From: Ruegeria sp. THAF33
GTDB lineage: Bacteria > Pseudomonadota > Alphaproteobacteria > Rhodobacterales > Rhodobacteraceae
Direction: 5' to 3'
Length of the DNA: 64,000 nucleotides
Assembly: GCF_009363615.1 (NCBI RefSeq)
Contig: NZ_CP045384.1
Span: forward strand, 1,796,501 to 1,860,500
Positions 6,964 to 16,092 of this stretch are shown piece after piece. Positions within the stretch are counted from its first letter, which is position 1. Each line of letters opens with the position of its first letter. The position numbers were made by a program, and so were the translations under genes. The notes beneath the pieces are model-generated. The model had not been told where the DNA came from. It did not search any database and saw only the letters and a program-made list of their open reading frames with translations.

Positions 6964-9742
6964 CTTCTTCCCCCTTGATCACGCCGCCGATCAGATCGGC
7001 CGCGGTCGTGTAACATTCCTGCAATGCCGCCTGCAACGCCTCGACCTGTTCGAACCCGGTGGCGCGGCACAAAAATGCAGTACCGCCTTCGCCGATCTTG
7101 TCGGCTTCGATTGTCTTGCCCGACAGCAACCGCGCGGCGCATTGCACCGACCAGAATAGGTCATAGCAGTCTTTCAGAGATTGCGCCTGCGCGACATCCA
7201 GCAACCCGGCTGCGACGGCACCATCCAGACCCGACGCGACATCGCGCTGCGCGGACCCTGCCAGCAAAGCACCGGTTTCGGCCATCAATTCGATATCCAT
7301 CAGCCGGCCGGGGCCGTTCTTGGCGTCCCAGATGCCGGCGGGCACCTTGGCCGCGGCCAGGCGTGACCGCATCTCGGCCACTTCGCGCAGAACCTTCCCC
7401 TGCTCTCGCGGGTGCGACAGAAACTCGGTGCGGAAGGCTTCGATTTCCTCGGCCAGTCCGGCGTCCCCGGCAACAACATGCGCGCGGGTCAGAGCCAGAT
7501 GCTCCCACACCCAGGCTTCGTTCCGCTGGTAATTGACAAAGCTGGCCCAACTGGTCGCAACCGGCCCCTGATTGCCCGAGGGACGCAATCGCATATCGAC
7601 CTCATACAAGCGTCCCTGCGACATCGGCGCGGACAATGCCGTGATCAGGGCCTGCGTGAACCGCGCATAATACGTGCGTGTGGCCAGAGGGCGCGGACCG
7701 TCAGACATGTCCTGATCCAGAGGATCGTAGATGACGATCATGTCCAGATCGGATTGCGAGTTGATCCGGCCTGCCCCCAGCGACCCCATCCCAAGCACGG
7801 CAGCGCCGCGCCCTGGTGCAGGGCCGTGTTTGCGGGCGAAATTTTCGGTGACATGCGGCAGGATCGCCGCGATAACCGACTGCGCAAGCTCGGCATATTG
7901 CCGACCTGCCTTTTTTCCGTCAATCAGGCCGCGAAGGTGATGCACGCCGACCCGGAAGTGCCATTCCTTGCACCAGCGCCGGGCAAGATCAAGCTGGGTT
8001 TCATAATCCGTTTCTTCCGACAAAGCCTGCGTCAATTCCGCTTGCAACGCCTTTTGCCCGGGCCAATCCGCAAAGAAACTGCCCCCGATCACCGCATCAA
8101 ACACCGACGCGTTGCGGGACAGGTGCGAAGCCAGAGCATGCGAGGTTCCGACGATATCGATCAGCAAGTCGATCAGTTGCGGATTCGCCTCGAACAGCGA
8201 AAACAGCTGCACCCCGGCGGGCAGGCCCGCCAGGAACCCGTCCAAAGCCAACAAGGCTTCGTCGGGCTTGGCGGTTTTGGCCAGACGTGACAGCAACTCG
8301 GGGCGCAGACGTTCGAAAATCCGCGCGCCGCGCTGGGACCTGAGGGCCGGATATGTCGTCCATCGAGCCAGAACGTTTTTGTCGAACTCCACATCCTGTA
8401 CATGGGCGGGCGCCGCACCAGGTCCGGGGGCAAAGAACCCTTCGGTCAGCTCATGCACTTCGGTCAGACGGTTTTTCAGGTCCTGCGTCAACTCGGCACT
8501 GCTGATCCCCATCAGGCAGGCGACGCGTTCGATCCCGTCGGGTGAGTTCGGCACCTTGTGGGTCTGCGCATCATGAATCATCTGGATGCGATGTTCGACT
8601 TCGCGGTGCGCGCGGTAATGATCGGTCAGCTTGTCCGCCACATCCTGTGGCACCCAGCCTTTTGCCGCCAGCGCCGCCAGCCCGGGAACCGTGCCTCGCA
8701 CCCGCAGGTCAGCGTCCCGCCCACCCGCGATCAATTGGCGGGTTTGCGTGAAGAACTCGATCTCGCGGATACCGCCCTGCCCCAGTTTCATGTCGTGACC
8801 GGGGATCGACAAAGACCCGCCTGTCCCTTTGTTTTCCCGGATGCGCAGGCGCATGTCATGGGCGTCCTGAATGGCGGCAAAGTCCAGATGGCGGCGCCAG
8901 ACAAAGGGGCGCAAGCCGTCAAGGAAACGCTGCCCCGCATCCAGATCCCCGGCGCAGGGCCGCGCCTTGATGTAAGCCGCACGCTCCCACGTGCGACCGA
9001 GGCTTTCGTAATACCGCTCGGCGGCCTCCATCGCCATGCAAACCGGTGTCACGGCCGGGTCGGGGCGCAGCCTCAGATCCGTTCGGAACACATAGCCATC
9101 CGCCGTCTTCTCGCTCAACGTCGCACAGAAGTTGCGCGTGGCCCGAACCATGCCCTGCCGGGCCTCGTAAAAGTCATCGGGGTCAAAGCGTGTCTCATCA
9201 AACAGGACGATCAGATCGATATCCGAGCTGTAGTTCAGCTCATGCGCGCCCATCTTGCCCATCGCCAATATGACCAGGCCGGCTGCGGTTTCGACATCAT
9301 CCTCGGTCATGCCCGGCAGCTTCTTGCGCCGGATCAGTGTCGCGATCTCGGCCTTGGCGGCAACATCCGCGGCCAGCGAACCGAAATCGGTCAGGGCCGC
9401 CGTGACCTTCTCCAATGGCCATGCACCTGCAATATCGGCCAACGCCGTAAGCAGAGCCATTCGCCGCTTGGCCTGCCGCAATCCGGGTTTCAACTGATCC
9501 GGCGGCAGATCACGCGCAGCAGCCATGACGTCGGCCAATGCCTGATCCGGGTGCATCAGGGCCTCGGGCAGCCAGCCCTTCTCTTGTTCGATCAGGCTTT
9601 TCAGATAGGGGCTGGAGCCGGCGGTGCCCGCCACCAATTCCGCCATCTCGGCCGACAAATCAGGCATCAGGGCCCGCGCTTCGGCCCCCAGGGATGGATC
9701 GAAAGCGCGCGGAAGTCGTGAAATGGCTAAAACGTCTGTCAT
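6947..9742 (-). CDS. glnE: Glutamine synthetase adenylyltransferase/adenylyl-removase
   Basis: A 931-residue bifunctional enzyme that adenylylates glutamine synthetase to switch it off and removes the AMP to switch it on, in response to PII. It has the family's duplicated nucleotidyltransferase architecture: an N-terminal domain with NYSSDIDLIVLFDE and a C-terminal domain with NSQSDLDMIVIYD, each followed by helical GlnD/PII-type linker regions. Length matches family members (about 940). I chose the ATG at 9742; the frame also allows a TTG at 9778, and neither has a clear Shine-Dalgarno, so the N-terminus is uncertain by 12 residues. Confidence 0.93.
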   Translation of the reverse strand: MTDVLAISRLPRAFDPSLGAEARALMPDLSAEMAELVAGTAGSSPYLKSLIEQEKGWLPEALMHPDQALADVMAAARDLPPDQLKPGLRQAKRRMALLTALADIAGAWPLEKVTAALTDFGSLAADVAAKAEIATLIRRKKLPGMTEDDVETAAGLVILAMGKMGAHELNYSSDIDLIVLFDETRFDPDDFYEARQGMVRATRNFCATLSEKTADGYVFRTDLRLRPDPAVTPVCMAMEAAERYYESLGRTWERAAYIKARPCAGDLDAGQRFLDGLRPFVWRRHLDFAAIQDAHDMRLRIRENKGTGGSLSIPGHDMKLGQGGIREIEFFTQTRQLIAGGRDADLRVRGTVPGLAALAAKGWVPQDVADKLTDHYRAHREVEHRIQMIHDAQTHKVPNSPDGIERVACLMGISSAELTQDLKNRLTEVHELTEGFFAPGPGAAPAHVQDVEFDKNVLARWTTYPALRSQRGARIFERLRPELLSRLAKTAKPDEALLALDGFLAGLPAGVQLFSLFEANPQLIDLLIDIVGTSHALASHLSRNASVFDAVIGGSFFADWPGQKALQAELTQALSEETDYETQLDLARRWCKEWHFRVGVHHLRGLIDGKKAGRQYAELAQSVIAAILPHVTENFARKHGPAPGRGAAVLGMGSLGAGRINSQSDLDMIVIYDPLDQDMSDGPRPLATRTYYARFTQALITALSAPMSQGRLYEVDMRLRPSGNQGPVATSWASFVNYQRNEAWVWEHLALTRAHVVAGDAGLAEEIEAFRTEFLSHPREQGKVLREVAEMRSRLAAAKVPAGIWDAKNGPGRLMDIELMAETGALLAGSAQRDVASGLDGAVAAGLLDVAQAQSLKDCYDLFWSVQCAARLLSGKTIEADKIGEGGTAFLCRATGFEQVEALQAALQECYTTAADLIGGVIKGEEDGAQQ

Positions 9743-9791
9743 GGGCGCAAACTGCGCATCGCGGCGCGCGATCGTCAATGGGGCATTCTGA

Positions 9792-10181
9792 TCAGGTGTT
9801 CTGAACCGGCGTGTCCTGACTGAAACTGTTGACCCAAACGTCGTTTCTGCGTTCCCACAACGACGAAATCAGCATCGCCTCGCGCGTTGTCGCACCCGGG
9901 CGCAGGTAATCGGCCTTGTAGGACAGCAAGACGATATCCGGCGTCAGAACACGCAGTCTTTCGCCGCTCAGTTCGAACTCGGCCATCGGCGGTGCGTCTG
10001 CAAATTGGCCGACATGATCGTCACGATTGGCAAATCCCGTCGGATAGACTCCAAGAAAATCCGCGCTCAGCAAGGCCCGGTCCGCGCTTGCGTTGCCCTC
10101 GACCAGCGCCATCCAGACCTGCTTTTCCAAATTCAGAATCTCACTCAGCGCAGGTGCCGTTTTTTGTTCTGTCATATCCAT
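9792..10181 (-). CDS. DUF4440/SnoaL-like NTF2-fold protein
   Basis: A 129-residue soluble protein of the NTF2-like superfamily. It begins with a helix (residues 10-30) that reads LEKQVWMALVEGN, followed by ADFLGVYPTGF, the usual DUF4440 pattern, and ends with a beta strand containing LISSLWERRNDVWVNSFSQDT. Members are mostly small ligand-binding or enzyme-like domains of unknown substrate. A GCGGAA sequence precedes the ATG. It is upstream of glnE on the same strand with about 50 nt between them and may share its transcript. Confidence 0.75.
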   Translation of the reverse strand: MDMTEQKTAPALSEILNLEKQVWMALVEGNASADRALLSADFLGVYPTGFANRDDHVGQFADAPPMAEFELSGERLRVLTPDIVLLSYKADYLRPGATTREAMLISSLWERRNDVWVNSFSQDTPVQNT

Positions 10182-10253
10182 TTCCGCAACCTGCGGCTGA
10201 TGGCGCTCACCGTCAACCGAATTGCTGAATGTAAATCTTTTTTACATTGACCC

Positions 10254-10281
10254 CTTGCAACCCTCGTCCACGACCCCATCT
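10254..10281 (+). promoter_or_regulatory. Candidate heat-shock (sigma-32) promoter
   Basis: CTTGCAA (10254-10260) and CCCCATCT (10274-10281) are separated by 13 nt. This matches the E. coli RpoH consensus CTTGAAA N13-17 CCCCATNT at all but one position of the -35 element. It lies 43-70 nt upstream of the DUF2852 start codon and points toward it. The call rests only on sequence match. Confidence 0.45.
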
Positions 10282-10323
10282 AAGCAATGTGAAAAGAGTT
10301 TACATCAACCCTGGAGAGCTCAA

Positions 10324-10746
10324 ATGACCGCATTGTCCGACCCCGCCGTCCCCGCGAATCCGGGATGGCTTTATCGAATCGAGGCCTGGCTGGATGACAA
10401 AGGCAAAGGGGCCTGGATCGCCGCCATGGTCCTTGGTTTCATCTTTTTCTGGCCGGTTGGCCTGGCCCTTCTGGCTTACATGATCTGGAGCAAACGCATG
10501 TTCAACAAATCCTGCAGCCGCCGCAAATCCTGGCACAGCCACATGAGCGCAATGAAACCATCCGGCAACAGCGCATTTGACGCTTACAAGGCAGATACAC
10601 TGGCCCGCCTTGAACGCGAACAGCAGGACTTTGAGGCGTTCCTGCGCCGCCTGCGCGATGCCAAGGACAAGGCCGAATTCGACGAGTTCATGGATGAACG
10701 CGCCCGCGAGAACCATGAAGACGACGGAAATGCCAAGCCTGCCTGA
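10324..10746 (+). CDS. DUF2852 membrane protein
   Basis: A 140-residue protein of the DUF2852 family found in alphaproteobacteria. The conserved part is one hydrophobic segment (about residues 30-52) containing WIAAMVLGFIFFWPVGLALLA, followed by a basic patch (FNKSCSRRKSW) and a long charged coiled-coil-like C-terminus. I chose the ATG at 10324, preceded by a GGAGAG; the open frame runs further upstream but the sequence there is promoter DNA. The candidate sigma-32 promoter suggests heat or stress induction. Function is unknown; a strong hairpin follows the gene. Confidence 0.8.
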   Translation: MTALSDPAVPANPGWLYRIEAWLDDKGKGAWIAAMVLGFIFFWPVGLALLAYMIWSKRMFNKSCSRRKSWHSHMSAMKPSGNSAFDAYKADTLARLEREQQDFEAFLRRLRDAKDKAEFDEFMDERARENHEDDGNAKPA

Positions 10747-10755
10747 TTGACCTTG

Positions 10756-10781
10756 CCCTGTCCCGGCATTCCGGGACAGGG
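10756..10781 (+). terminator. Intrinsic-terminator-like hairpin after DUF2852
   Basis: A perfect 11-bp stem (10756-10766 and 10771-10781) built on CCCTGTCCCGG with a 4-nt CATT loop. A T-run is present but 12 nt further on (10794-10800), so it is not a classical hairpin-plus-U-tract. It separates DUF2852 from the RDD gene. Confidence 0.65.
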
Positions 10782-10812
10782 TACCCTGACCCATTTTTTT
10801 CGGACCTGACGA

Positions 10813-11244
10813 ATGAACCACCTGCCTGACCCGGATACCCAACCAGAATTCTACAACTCGGTGACAAGCAAACGCTTTGTCGCTTGGTTGTTTGATATCG
10901 CCTTCATCTCGCTGCTCTGCACGGTGGCGATCCTGTTGAGCGCAGGCCTCGGTCTGTTTTTTCTGGCAGTGATCTATGCCGTGATCAGCTTTGTCTATCG
11001 CGTAGTAACCATCACCAATGGCTCGGCCACACTGGGCATGCGGTTCATGGGAATCGAATTGCGCGACGCATTCGGAGAACGAATGGATATGGGCAAGGCC
11101 ATCGCCCACACTGCCGGCTATTTCGTCAGCATGGCGTTTGCGGTTATCCAGATCATTTCGGTGATCATGATGTTGACCAACGCCCGCGGCCAGGGTCTGA
11201 CCGACAGTTTTCTGGGCACGGTCATGATCAATCGACGGGCCTGA
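10813..11244 (+). CDS. RDD-family membrane protein
   Basis: A 143-residue integral membrane protein of the RDD family. The N-terminal motif here reads RFVAWLFDIAF, the RDD-type Arg/Asp signature, followed by two hydrophobic helices (about 28-65), a cytosolic loop with the family-typical GSATLGMRFMGIELRD, and a third helix around residues 105-125. RDD proteins are of varied or unknown function, including suspected ion or proton transport. It is followed at 76 nt by bpt on the same strand. Confidence 0.85.
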   Translation: MNHLPDPDTQPEFYNSVTSKRFVAWLFDIAFISLLCTVAILLSAGLGLFFLAVIYAVISFVYRVVTITNGSATLGMRFMGIELRDAFGERMDMGKAIAHTAGYFVSMAFAVIQIISVIMMLTNARGQGLTDSFLGTVMINRRA

Positions 11245-11319
11245 CACGCGGTTGCGCGAAACACTTGGCGACCTCGGGAACGGTTGCTATCATCCCTCCC
11301 GAGGCTATCTGGGAACTTA

Positions 11320-12144
11320 ATGCGACACACGCTGCCAATTGCGCCACAATTCTATGTCACGGCCCCGCAACCCTGCCCCTATCTCGATGGCAGGATGGAG
11401 CGTAAGCTGTTCACCGCGCTCCAGGGCGAAGGTGCGGAACAGTTGAACAATTCCCTGTCGCAGCAGGGGTTTCGTCGGTCGCAGAATGTACTCTACCGCC
11501 CTTCCTGCACAGATTGCGCGGCCTGCCTGTCCGCCCGGATCGACGTCTCGGCGTTCCGCCCCACAAAAAGCCAGAAACGCGCGGTGAAACGCAACGGATA
11601 TCTGCAACGCCGCGCCACATCGCCCTGGGCCACGGACGAGCAGTATGAGCTGTTCCGCCGCTATCTTGACACCCGGCACGCCGATGGCGGCATGGCCGAC
11701 ATGGACGTGTTCGAATTTGCGGCAATGATCGAGGAAACCCCGATTCGAAGCCGCGTGGTGGAATATGCAGATCCTGAGACCGGCGACCTGATCGCCGTCA
11801 GCCTGACCGATGTGCTCGATGATGGGCTGAGCATGGTCTACTCTTTCTACGATCCGAACCAGCCTCAGAATTCTCTGGGCACCTACATGATCCTGGACCA
11901 TATCGAGATCGCGCGCGAAGCTGGCCTGCCCTATATCTACCTGGGCTATTGGGTCCCCGGCAGCCCCAAGATGGGCTACAAGGCAAAATTCTCCGGGCTT
12001 GAGGCCTATGTTCAGGGCGAATGGCAAAAGATCACAGATCCGGATACCTTCTGCTCTTCCTCACGGCACCCCCTGTCCACCGCTCCGATTGCCGAGCAAG
12101 TGGCAAATATCCAGCTTCCCGACCGCCACCCCACCAAGGGCTGA
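11320..12144 (+). CDS. bpt: Aspartate/glutamate leucyltransferase (Bpt)
   Basis: A 274-residue cytosolic aminoacyl-tRNA-protein transferase, homologous to eukaryotic ATE1. In the characterised bacterial Bpt it transfers leucine to N-terminal Asp/Glu for N-degron recognition. The conserved N-terminus has [13 protein letters not shown] and the CTDCAAC cysteine cluster (about residues 60-75); the C-terminal GNAT-like half contains [18 protein letters not shown]. Length fits the family (about 250-280). I chose the ATG at 11320 because conservation begins there; the TTG 36 nt earlier gives an unlikely extension. Whether it uses Leu or Arg cannot be read from sequence. Confidence 0.85.
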   Translation: MRHTLPIAPQFYVTAPQPCPYLDGRMERKLFTALQGEGAEQLNNSLSQQGFRRSQNVLYRPSCTDCAACLSARIDVSAFRPTKSQKRAVKRNGYLQRRATSPWATDEQYELFRRYLDTRHADGGMADMDVFEFAAMIEETPIRSRVVEYADPETGDLIAVSLTDVLDDGLSMVYSFYDPNQPQNSLGTYMILDHIEIAREAGLPYIYLGYWVPGSPKMGYKAKFSGLEAYVQGEWQKITDPDTFCSSSRHPLSTAPIAEQVANIQLPDRHPTKG

Positions 12145-12151
12145 CCATCCC

Positions 12152-12541
12152 ATGAAACAGAACCTGTACGCCGTCACCCTAGTGGTGCCGGATGACGATG
12201 ACGCACTTGCGTTTTACACGGAAAGACTTGGCTTCCAGCTCTTGAAGGACATCGATCTCGGGGGTGGAAAACGCTGGGTCCTGATCACACCGCCGGGTTC
12301 AGACGGCGGCGCCCTTCTTCTGGCCAAAGCCGACGGGCCCGAACAACGCGCCGCCATCGGCAACCAGACCGGCGGCCGCGTGGGCTTTTTCCTTCAAACC
12401 GGTGATTTCCAACGCGACTACACTCAGATGCGTGCCAACGGGATCCATTTCGAAGAAACTCCCCGCTTTGAATCCTATGGCACAGTCGCCGTCTGGCGCG
12501 ACCCTTATGGCAACCGCTGGGATCTGATCCAATTCACCTGA
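12152..12541 (+). CDS. VOC-family (glyoxalase-like) protein
   Basis: A 129-residue vicinal-oxygen-chelate domain protein of the glyoxalase/bleomycin-resistance superfamily. The pattern LVVPDDDDALAFYTERLGF at the N-terminus and DPYGNRWDLIQF at the C-terminus are the usual first- and second-module signatures; the final DPYGN provides a likely metal-ligand region. It starts 8 nt after the bpt stop, so the two are probably cotranscribed. Substrate is unknown. Confidence 0.85.
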   Translation: MKQNLYAVTLVVPDDDDALAFYTERLGFQLLKDIDLGGGKRWVLITPPGSDGGALLLAKADGPEQRAAIGNQTGGRVGFFLQTGDFQRDYTQMRANGIHFEETPRFESYGTVAVWRDPYGNRWDLIQFT

Positions 12542-12548
12542 TCCGCTT

Positions 12549-12612
12549 CTTCATCTGGCCGAAAGTATCCCGGGGATGAATTGGCCGCAGGGCAAGAAGG
12601 GGCTGGCCCCTT
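12549..12612 (-). repeat. Hairpin-plus-core intergenic repeat, copy D
   Basis: On the minus strand a hairpin of AAGGGGC and GCCCCTT arms (plus coordinates 12597-12612) is followed, 21 nt later, by the conserved core at 12575-12549 (minus-strand reading CCCCGGGATACTTT then GCCAGATGAAG). The orientation matches transcription of the convergent TRAP gene cluster. The core differs from copy A at a few positions. Confidence 0.7.
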
Positions 12613-12629
12613 CCCTGCAACAAACAAGA

Positions 12630-12655
12630 AAAAGGGGACCTTCGGGCCCCCTTTT
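12630..12655. terminator. Bidirectional rho-independent terminator
   Basis: AAAAGGGG (12630-12637) pairs perfectly with CCCCTTTT (12648-12655) around a loop that holds a CC-TTCG-GG tetraloop. Both flanks are T- or A-rich, so it can end transcription from bpt/VOC on the plus strand and from the TRAP operon on the minus strand. Confidence 0.85.
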
Positions 12656-12673
12656 GCATTTTGATGATCCGGA

Positions 12674-15028
12674 TCAGTTCGGGATCAGGTCCGGTACGAT
12701 CGTGACAATCGCCGGGAAGAACCACAGAATTGCGATCCCTACCACCTGGATCAAAACAAATGGAATGATCCCGCGATAGATATGGCCCGTCGTCACTTCC
12801 TTCGGCGCAACCCCTCGCAAGTAGAACAACGCGAACCCGAACGGTGGTGTTAGGAAGGATGTTTGCAGGTTCACCGCCACCATGATCGTCACCCATTTCG
12901 GGTCGAACGACCCGCCATAGATCACCGGCCCCACGATCGGGATCACGATGTAGATGATCTCGAGGAAATCCAGCACGAAGCCCAGAATGAACAACACCAG
13001 CATCACGATCAGAAAGACCGTGAACTCGTTGTCAAAACTCTTCAGGAATTGCTGGATATAGTGCTCCCCTCCGAACGAGATCACCACCAGGTTCAGCAAT
13101 TGGGATCCGATCAGGATGGTAAACACCATCGAGGTCACCTTGGCCGTCTCGCGCACCACCGGGGTCAGAACTCCGCTTGAATACAGCACCCAGCACCCGA
13201 ACAGCAGCCCGAACAAGGCATACAGATAGGCTGCATACGCGATGATGAAGGCGATCCAGGTCTCCAACGTCACATTGCCCTGATTGACCCGCAGGTCAAA
13301 GTTGACCCCCATCAGCAAGGCGATGATCACGGCAAAGGTCGACCAGATGATCACCTTGCCCGATCGCCCCTGATCCTGAAGCTTGCGATAGGCCGCCAGC
13401 ATGATCGCGCCACCCGCCCCCAGCGCAGCCGCCGGCGTCGGGTTGGTCACACCACCCAGGATCGACCCCAGAACCGCGATGATCAGAACCAGTGGCGGGA
13501 AAACCACGCGGATCAGGTCATTGGTCGCACATCGCGCTGCGGCTTCCTTGCAACCATACATGGCCAGCGCAAATGGCAACGCGAGCAACAGGAAAGTCGC
13601 CCCTGAAGATGTTGTGGGCGAGATCAGCAAGATATCGACCAACACCATAAGCAGCAGACCAATCGCACCAACGATAAGCGGCTGCGGCGCACGAGAGGGG
13701 GCGATGCCACGACCCAGAACCAGAGTAAGGCCCAACAGCACGACCGTGATCGCGACACCCGTGCCAATTGGTGCGGCTGATGCAATCATTTCCTGTTGTG
13801 CGGCGGCCAGTTCTTCTTCGGTCAGGCGCTGAGACTCAGCTGCACCGCCAGCGGCGTCGATGGCTTCTTGCTCGGCGACGGCCTGATCCCAGGCGGCCTG
13901 ACCATGCAAATCGATCATCGATACCTTGCATTCTTCCGACACGTTGGTACGCAACGATGCGCCCTGTCCGATGTCCGAGAAAGCCGAGACCGAAATGTTC
14001 TGGCTGCCGATCAGGCCGACATTGCCCAGCAACACGGTGCCGACAATCAACGCAACCGGAGCGCCCAGCAGCCAAGTCAGACCTTCGGACCGGGTGATCG
14101 GCTCACCCGACCCGCCTGACAGCGCCACGGCAGGTGCCTTATGGGGATTCAGCAATGCATAACCAAAGGCATACAACGCATAAAGCAGAGCCAGAAGGAT
14201 CCCCGGCAAAAGAGCCGCCTGGAACAAGGTTCCGACCGAGACAACCGCGGGTTCCCCCAAATAAGTCAGCGCATCGGTACATCCCGCCTCAACTGCCCGC
14301 GTCTCCTGCGCTGTCGAGTACAAATCGCCCGCCAATGTGCCAAGCAGAACGATCACGATCGAGGGAGGAATAATCTGCCCCAGCGTACCCGAGGCCGCGA
14401 TCACACCCGTTGCGAGTTCCGGCGAGTAATTGTTCCGCAACATGGTTGGCAGCGCCAGCAGGCCCATGGTCACCACGGTCGCGCCAACGATGCCGGTAGA
14501 GGCCGCAAGAAATGCCCCCACAACCACGATGGACACGGCCAGACCACCCGGCAGCGGTCCAAAGACGCGCGCCATCGTCGTCAGCAGGTCGTTCGCGATT
14601 TTCGAGCGTTCCAGCGTGATCCCCATCAGAACGAACATCAGCACGGCCAACAGGGTCTCAATGGATTGCCCTGCCAGTACGCGCTCGTTCATGCGGTTCA
14701 CGATGAACGACACGTTGCGGTCCAGCGCGGTTTCCCAGCCAGAGACAAAGACCGGCTCGGCTATCCTTGGCAAATCCGGGTATCGGAATACCGATATGAC
14801 ATCAGGTTTTACCCCGGAATTTACAATATCCCGATAGGCTTGTGAGCCTGTGTCGATTGCCTGGTGGATCAACAGCCCGGCACTGTCCAGTGCCGCGATG
14901 ATCCCAAAGGAAATCACTCCGGCGCCGCCGATGGCAAAGGCCACCGGGAAGCCGGAAAGGATGCCTCCGAAGAGGCAGAAGAATACGATAATGAGGCCTA
15001 TCTCGACGCCATCAAGTCCGAACAACAT
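12674..15028 (-). CDS. dctM: TRAP transporter large permease (DctM), extended
   Basis: A 784-residue DctM-family permease, the main translocating subunit of a TRAP transporter, which imports organic acids using a sodium gradient. Typical DctM subunits are about 430 residues. The N-terminal half has GFPVAFAIGG and later STGIVGATVVTMGLLALP and SGTLGQIIPPSI; the C-terminal half resumes with GGVTNPTPAAALGAGGAI. Between them are about 200-250 extra residues with further hydrophobic helices and a soluble acidic stretch (EAIDAAGGAAESQRLTEEELAAA). This large form is seen with oversized DctQ partners in some TRAP systems. It ends the operon, followed by the bidirectional terminator. Confidence 0.9.
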   Translation of the reverse strand: MLFGLDGVEIGLIIVFFCLFGGILSGFPVAFAIGGAGVISFGIIAALDSAGLLIHQAIDTGSQAYRDIVNSGVKPDVISVFRYPDLPRIAEPVFVSGWETALDRNVSFIVNRMNERVLAGQSIETLLAVLMFVLMGITLERSKIANDLLTTMARVFGPLPGGLAVSIVVVGAFLAASTGIVGATVVTMGLLALPTMLRNNYSPELATGVIAASGTLGQIIPPSIVIVLLGTLAGDLYSTAQETRAVEAGCTDALTYLGEPAVVSVGTLFQAALLPGILLALLYALYAFGYALLNPHKAPAVALSGGSGEPITRSEGLTWLLGAPVALIVGTVLLGNVGLIGSQNISVSAFSDIGQGASLRTNVSEECKVSMIDLHGQAAWDQAVAEQEAIDAAGGAAESQRLTEEELAAAQQEMIASAAPIGTGVAITVVLLGLTLVLGRGIAPSRAPQPLIVGAIGLLLMVLVDILLISPTTSSGATFLLLALPFALAMYGCKEAAARCATNDLIRVVFPPLVLIIAVLGSILGGVTNPTPAAALGAGGAIMLAAYRKLQDQGRSGKVIIWSTFAVIIALLMGVNFDLRVNQGNVTLETWIAFIIAYAAYLYALFGLLFGCWVLYSSGVLTPVVRETAKVTSMVFTILIGSQLLNLVVISFGGEHYIQQFLKSFDNEFTVFLIVMLVLFILGFVLDFLEIIYIVIPIVGPVIYGGSFDPKWVTIMVAVNLQTSFLTPPFGFALFYLRGVAPKEVTTGHIYRGIIPFVLIQVVGIAILWFFPAIVTIVPDLIPN

Positions 15029-15045
15029 AGTCTGGGTCTCCGTCC

Positions 15046-15972
15046 CTAATGTGCGCCTTCATAGGCTTCTTCACCCTCACCAAGGCTGTCCTTGTCGAGG
15101 TATTTCCCGGTGCTTTCCGGCCCTTCCACGTATTCCAGATACGACCGGTACAGGAATGCGATTGCGTGCAGAAACACCATGGCTGCAAAGGCCACCAGCA
15201 AGATCTTGAACAGGAAGTAGGCGTTGAATCCGTTGGGGCTGAACCCAATGGTTTCCACGTTCCAGCGCAGCGCACGGGACTTGGCCACCAGTCGGTCCAG
15301 CGTGTCACTGGCCGAAGGTTTCGGCACGATCAGGTGCCGCCACATGAAGTACCAGCCATACATCCAAGTTAACACCGCCATGGGCATCATGAACAAAACC
15401 GCACCGCACATATCAACCACCCGTTTGGCACGGTGGCTGATGCCGGCATAGATGAGGTCAACGCGCACATGCCCACCCTGCACGAATGTGTAGGTACAGC
15501 ACAGGCACACGACCATCGCATTATACAGCTTCAGTTCTTCCGCGAACCAACTGATATCCATCTGGAACGGGATACCCAAACCAAAAGACATATCGGGTCG
15601 TGTAAAGACCCGCTGCATGAAAACGATCACGATCTGCTGGATCACCATCAAAAGGCCCGCCCAGGCAAAGAAGCGGCCGGTGGTATTGGCGAACCCCTCA
15701 AGGCCCCGCACGATGGCCCACATGAAGTTCCGGTAGTACAGCCCGATGGCCGTCAGAACCAGAAAGAACGTGAACACCACAAAGAAGAACTCGACCGAAC
15801 CGCCGTAATAGACAAAGCGCATGATCGACGCCTTGTCGGACCAGTCCAGCCAGAGTTGCGGATGCGTGATGGCGTATCCGAAATTATAGAAGGCTTCGGC
15901 AATGTTCTGAATGAACCAGACCAGTCCATTCCACAGGGCGCCGAAGAACGAGATACCGTTTTCGTCCTGCAT
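15046..15972 (-). CDS. dctQ: TRAP transporter small permease (DctQ), extended
   Basis: A 308-residue DctQ-family subunit, about 100-150 residues longer than typical. It has at least four hydrophobic helices. The conserved DctQ features are in the middle to C-terminal part, including RFFAWAGLLMVIQQ and a region with HVRVDLIYAGISHRAKRVVDM. A GGGGACA sequence precedes the ATG. It lies between DctP and DctM, 17 nt before DctM, so the three genes form one operon on the minus strand. Confidence 0.88.
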   Translation of the reverse strand: MQDENGISFFGALWNGLVWFIQNIAEAFYNFGYAITHPQLWLDWSDKASIMRFVYYGGSVEFFFVVFTFFLVLTAIGLYYRNFMWAIVRGLEGFANTTGRFFAWAGLLMVIQQIVIVFMQRVFTRPDMSFGLGIPFQMDISWFAEELKLYNAMVVCLCCTYTFVQGGHVRVDLIYAGISHRAKRVVDMCGAVLFMMPMAVLTWMYGWYFMWRHLIVPKPSASDTLDRLVAKSRALRWNVETIGFSPNGFNAYFLFKILLVAFAAMVFLHAIAFLYRSYLEYVEGPESTGKYLDKDSLGEGEEAYEGAH

Positions 15973-16092
15973 GTTGTCCCCAGGTCGTCTCAGTTGTGCA
16001 TGGGATTATTGTTGCTTGCCCAAACCCCTTAGCGCAACGGGAAAGGCTCCCCCGCGCCGCGGGGGAACCGGTTTTTCTTGGATCAGAATGGC

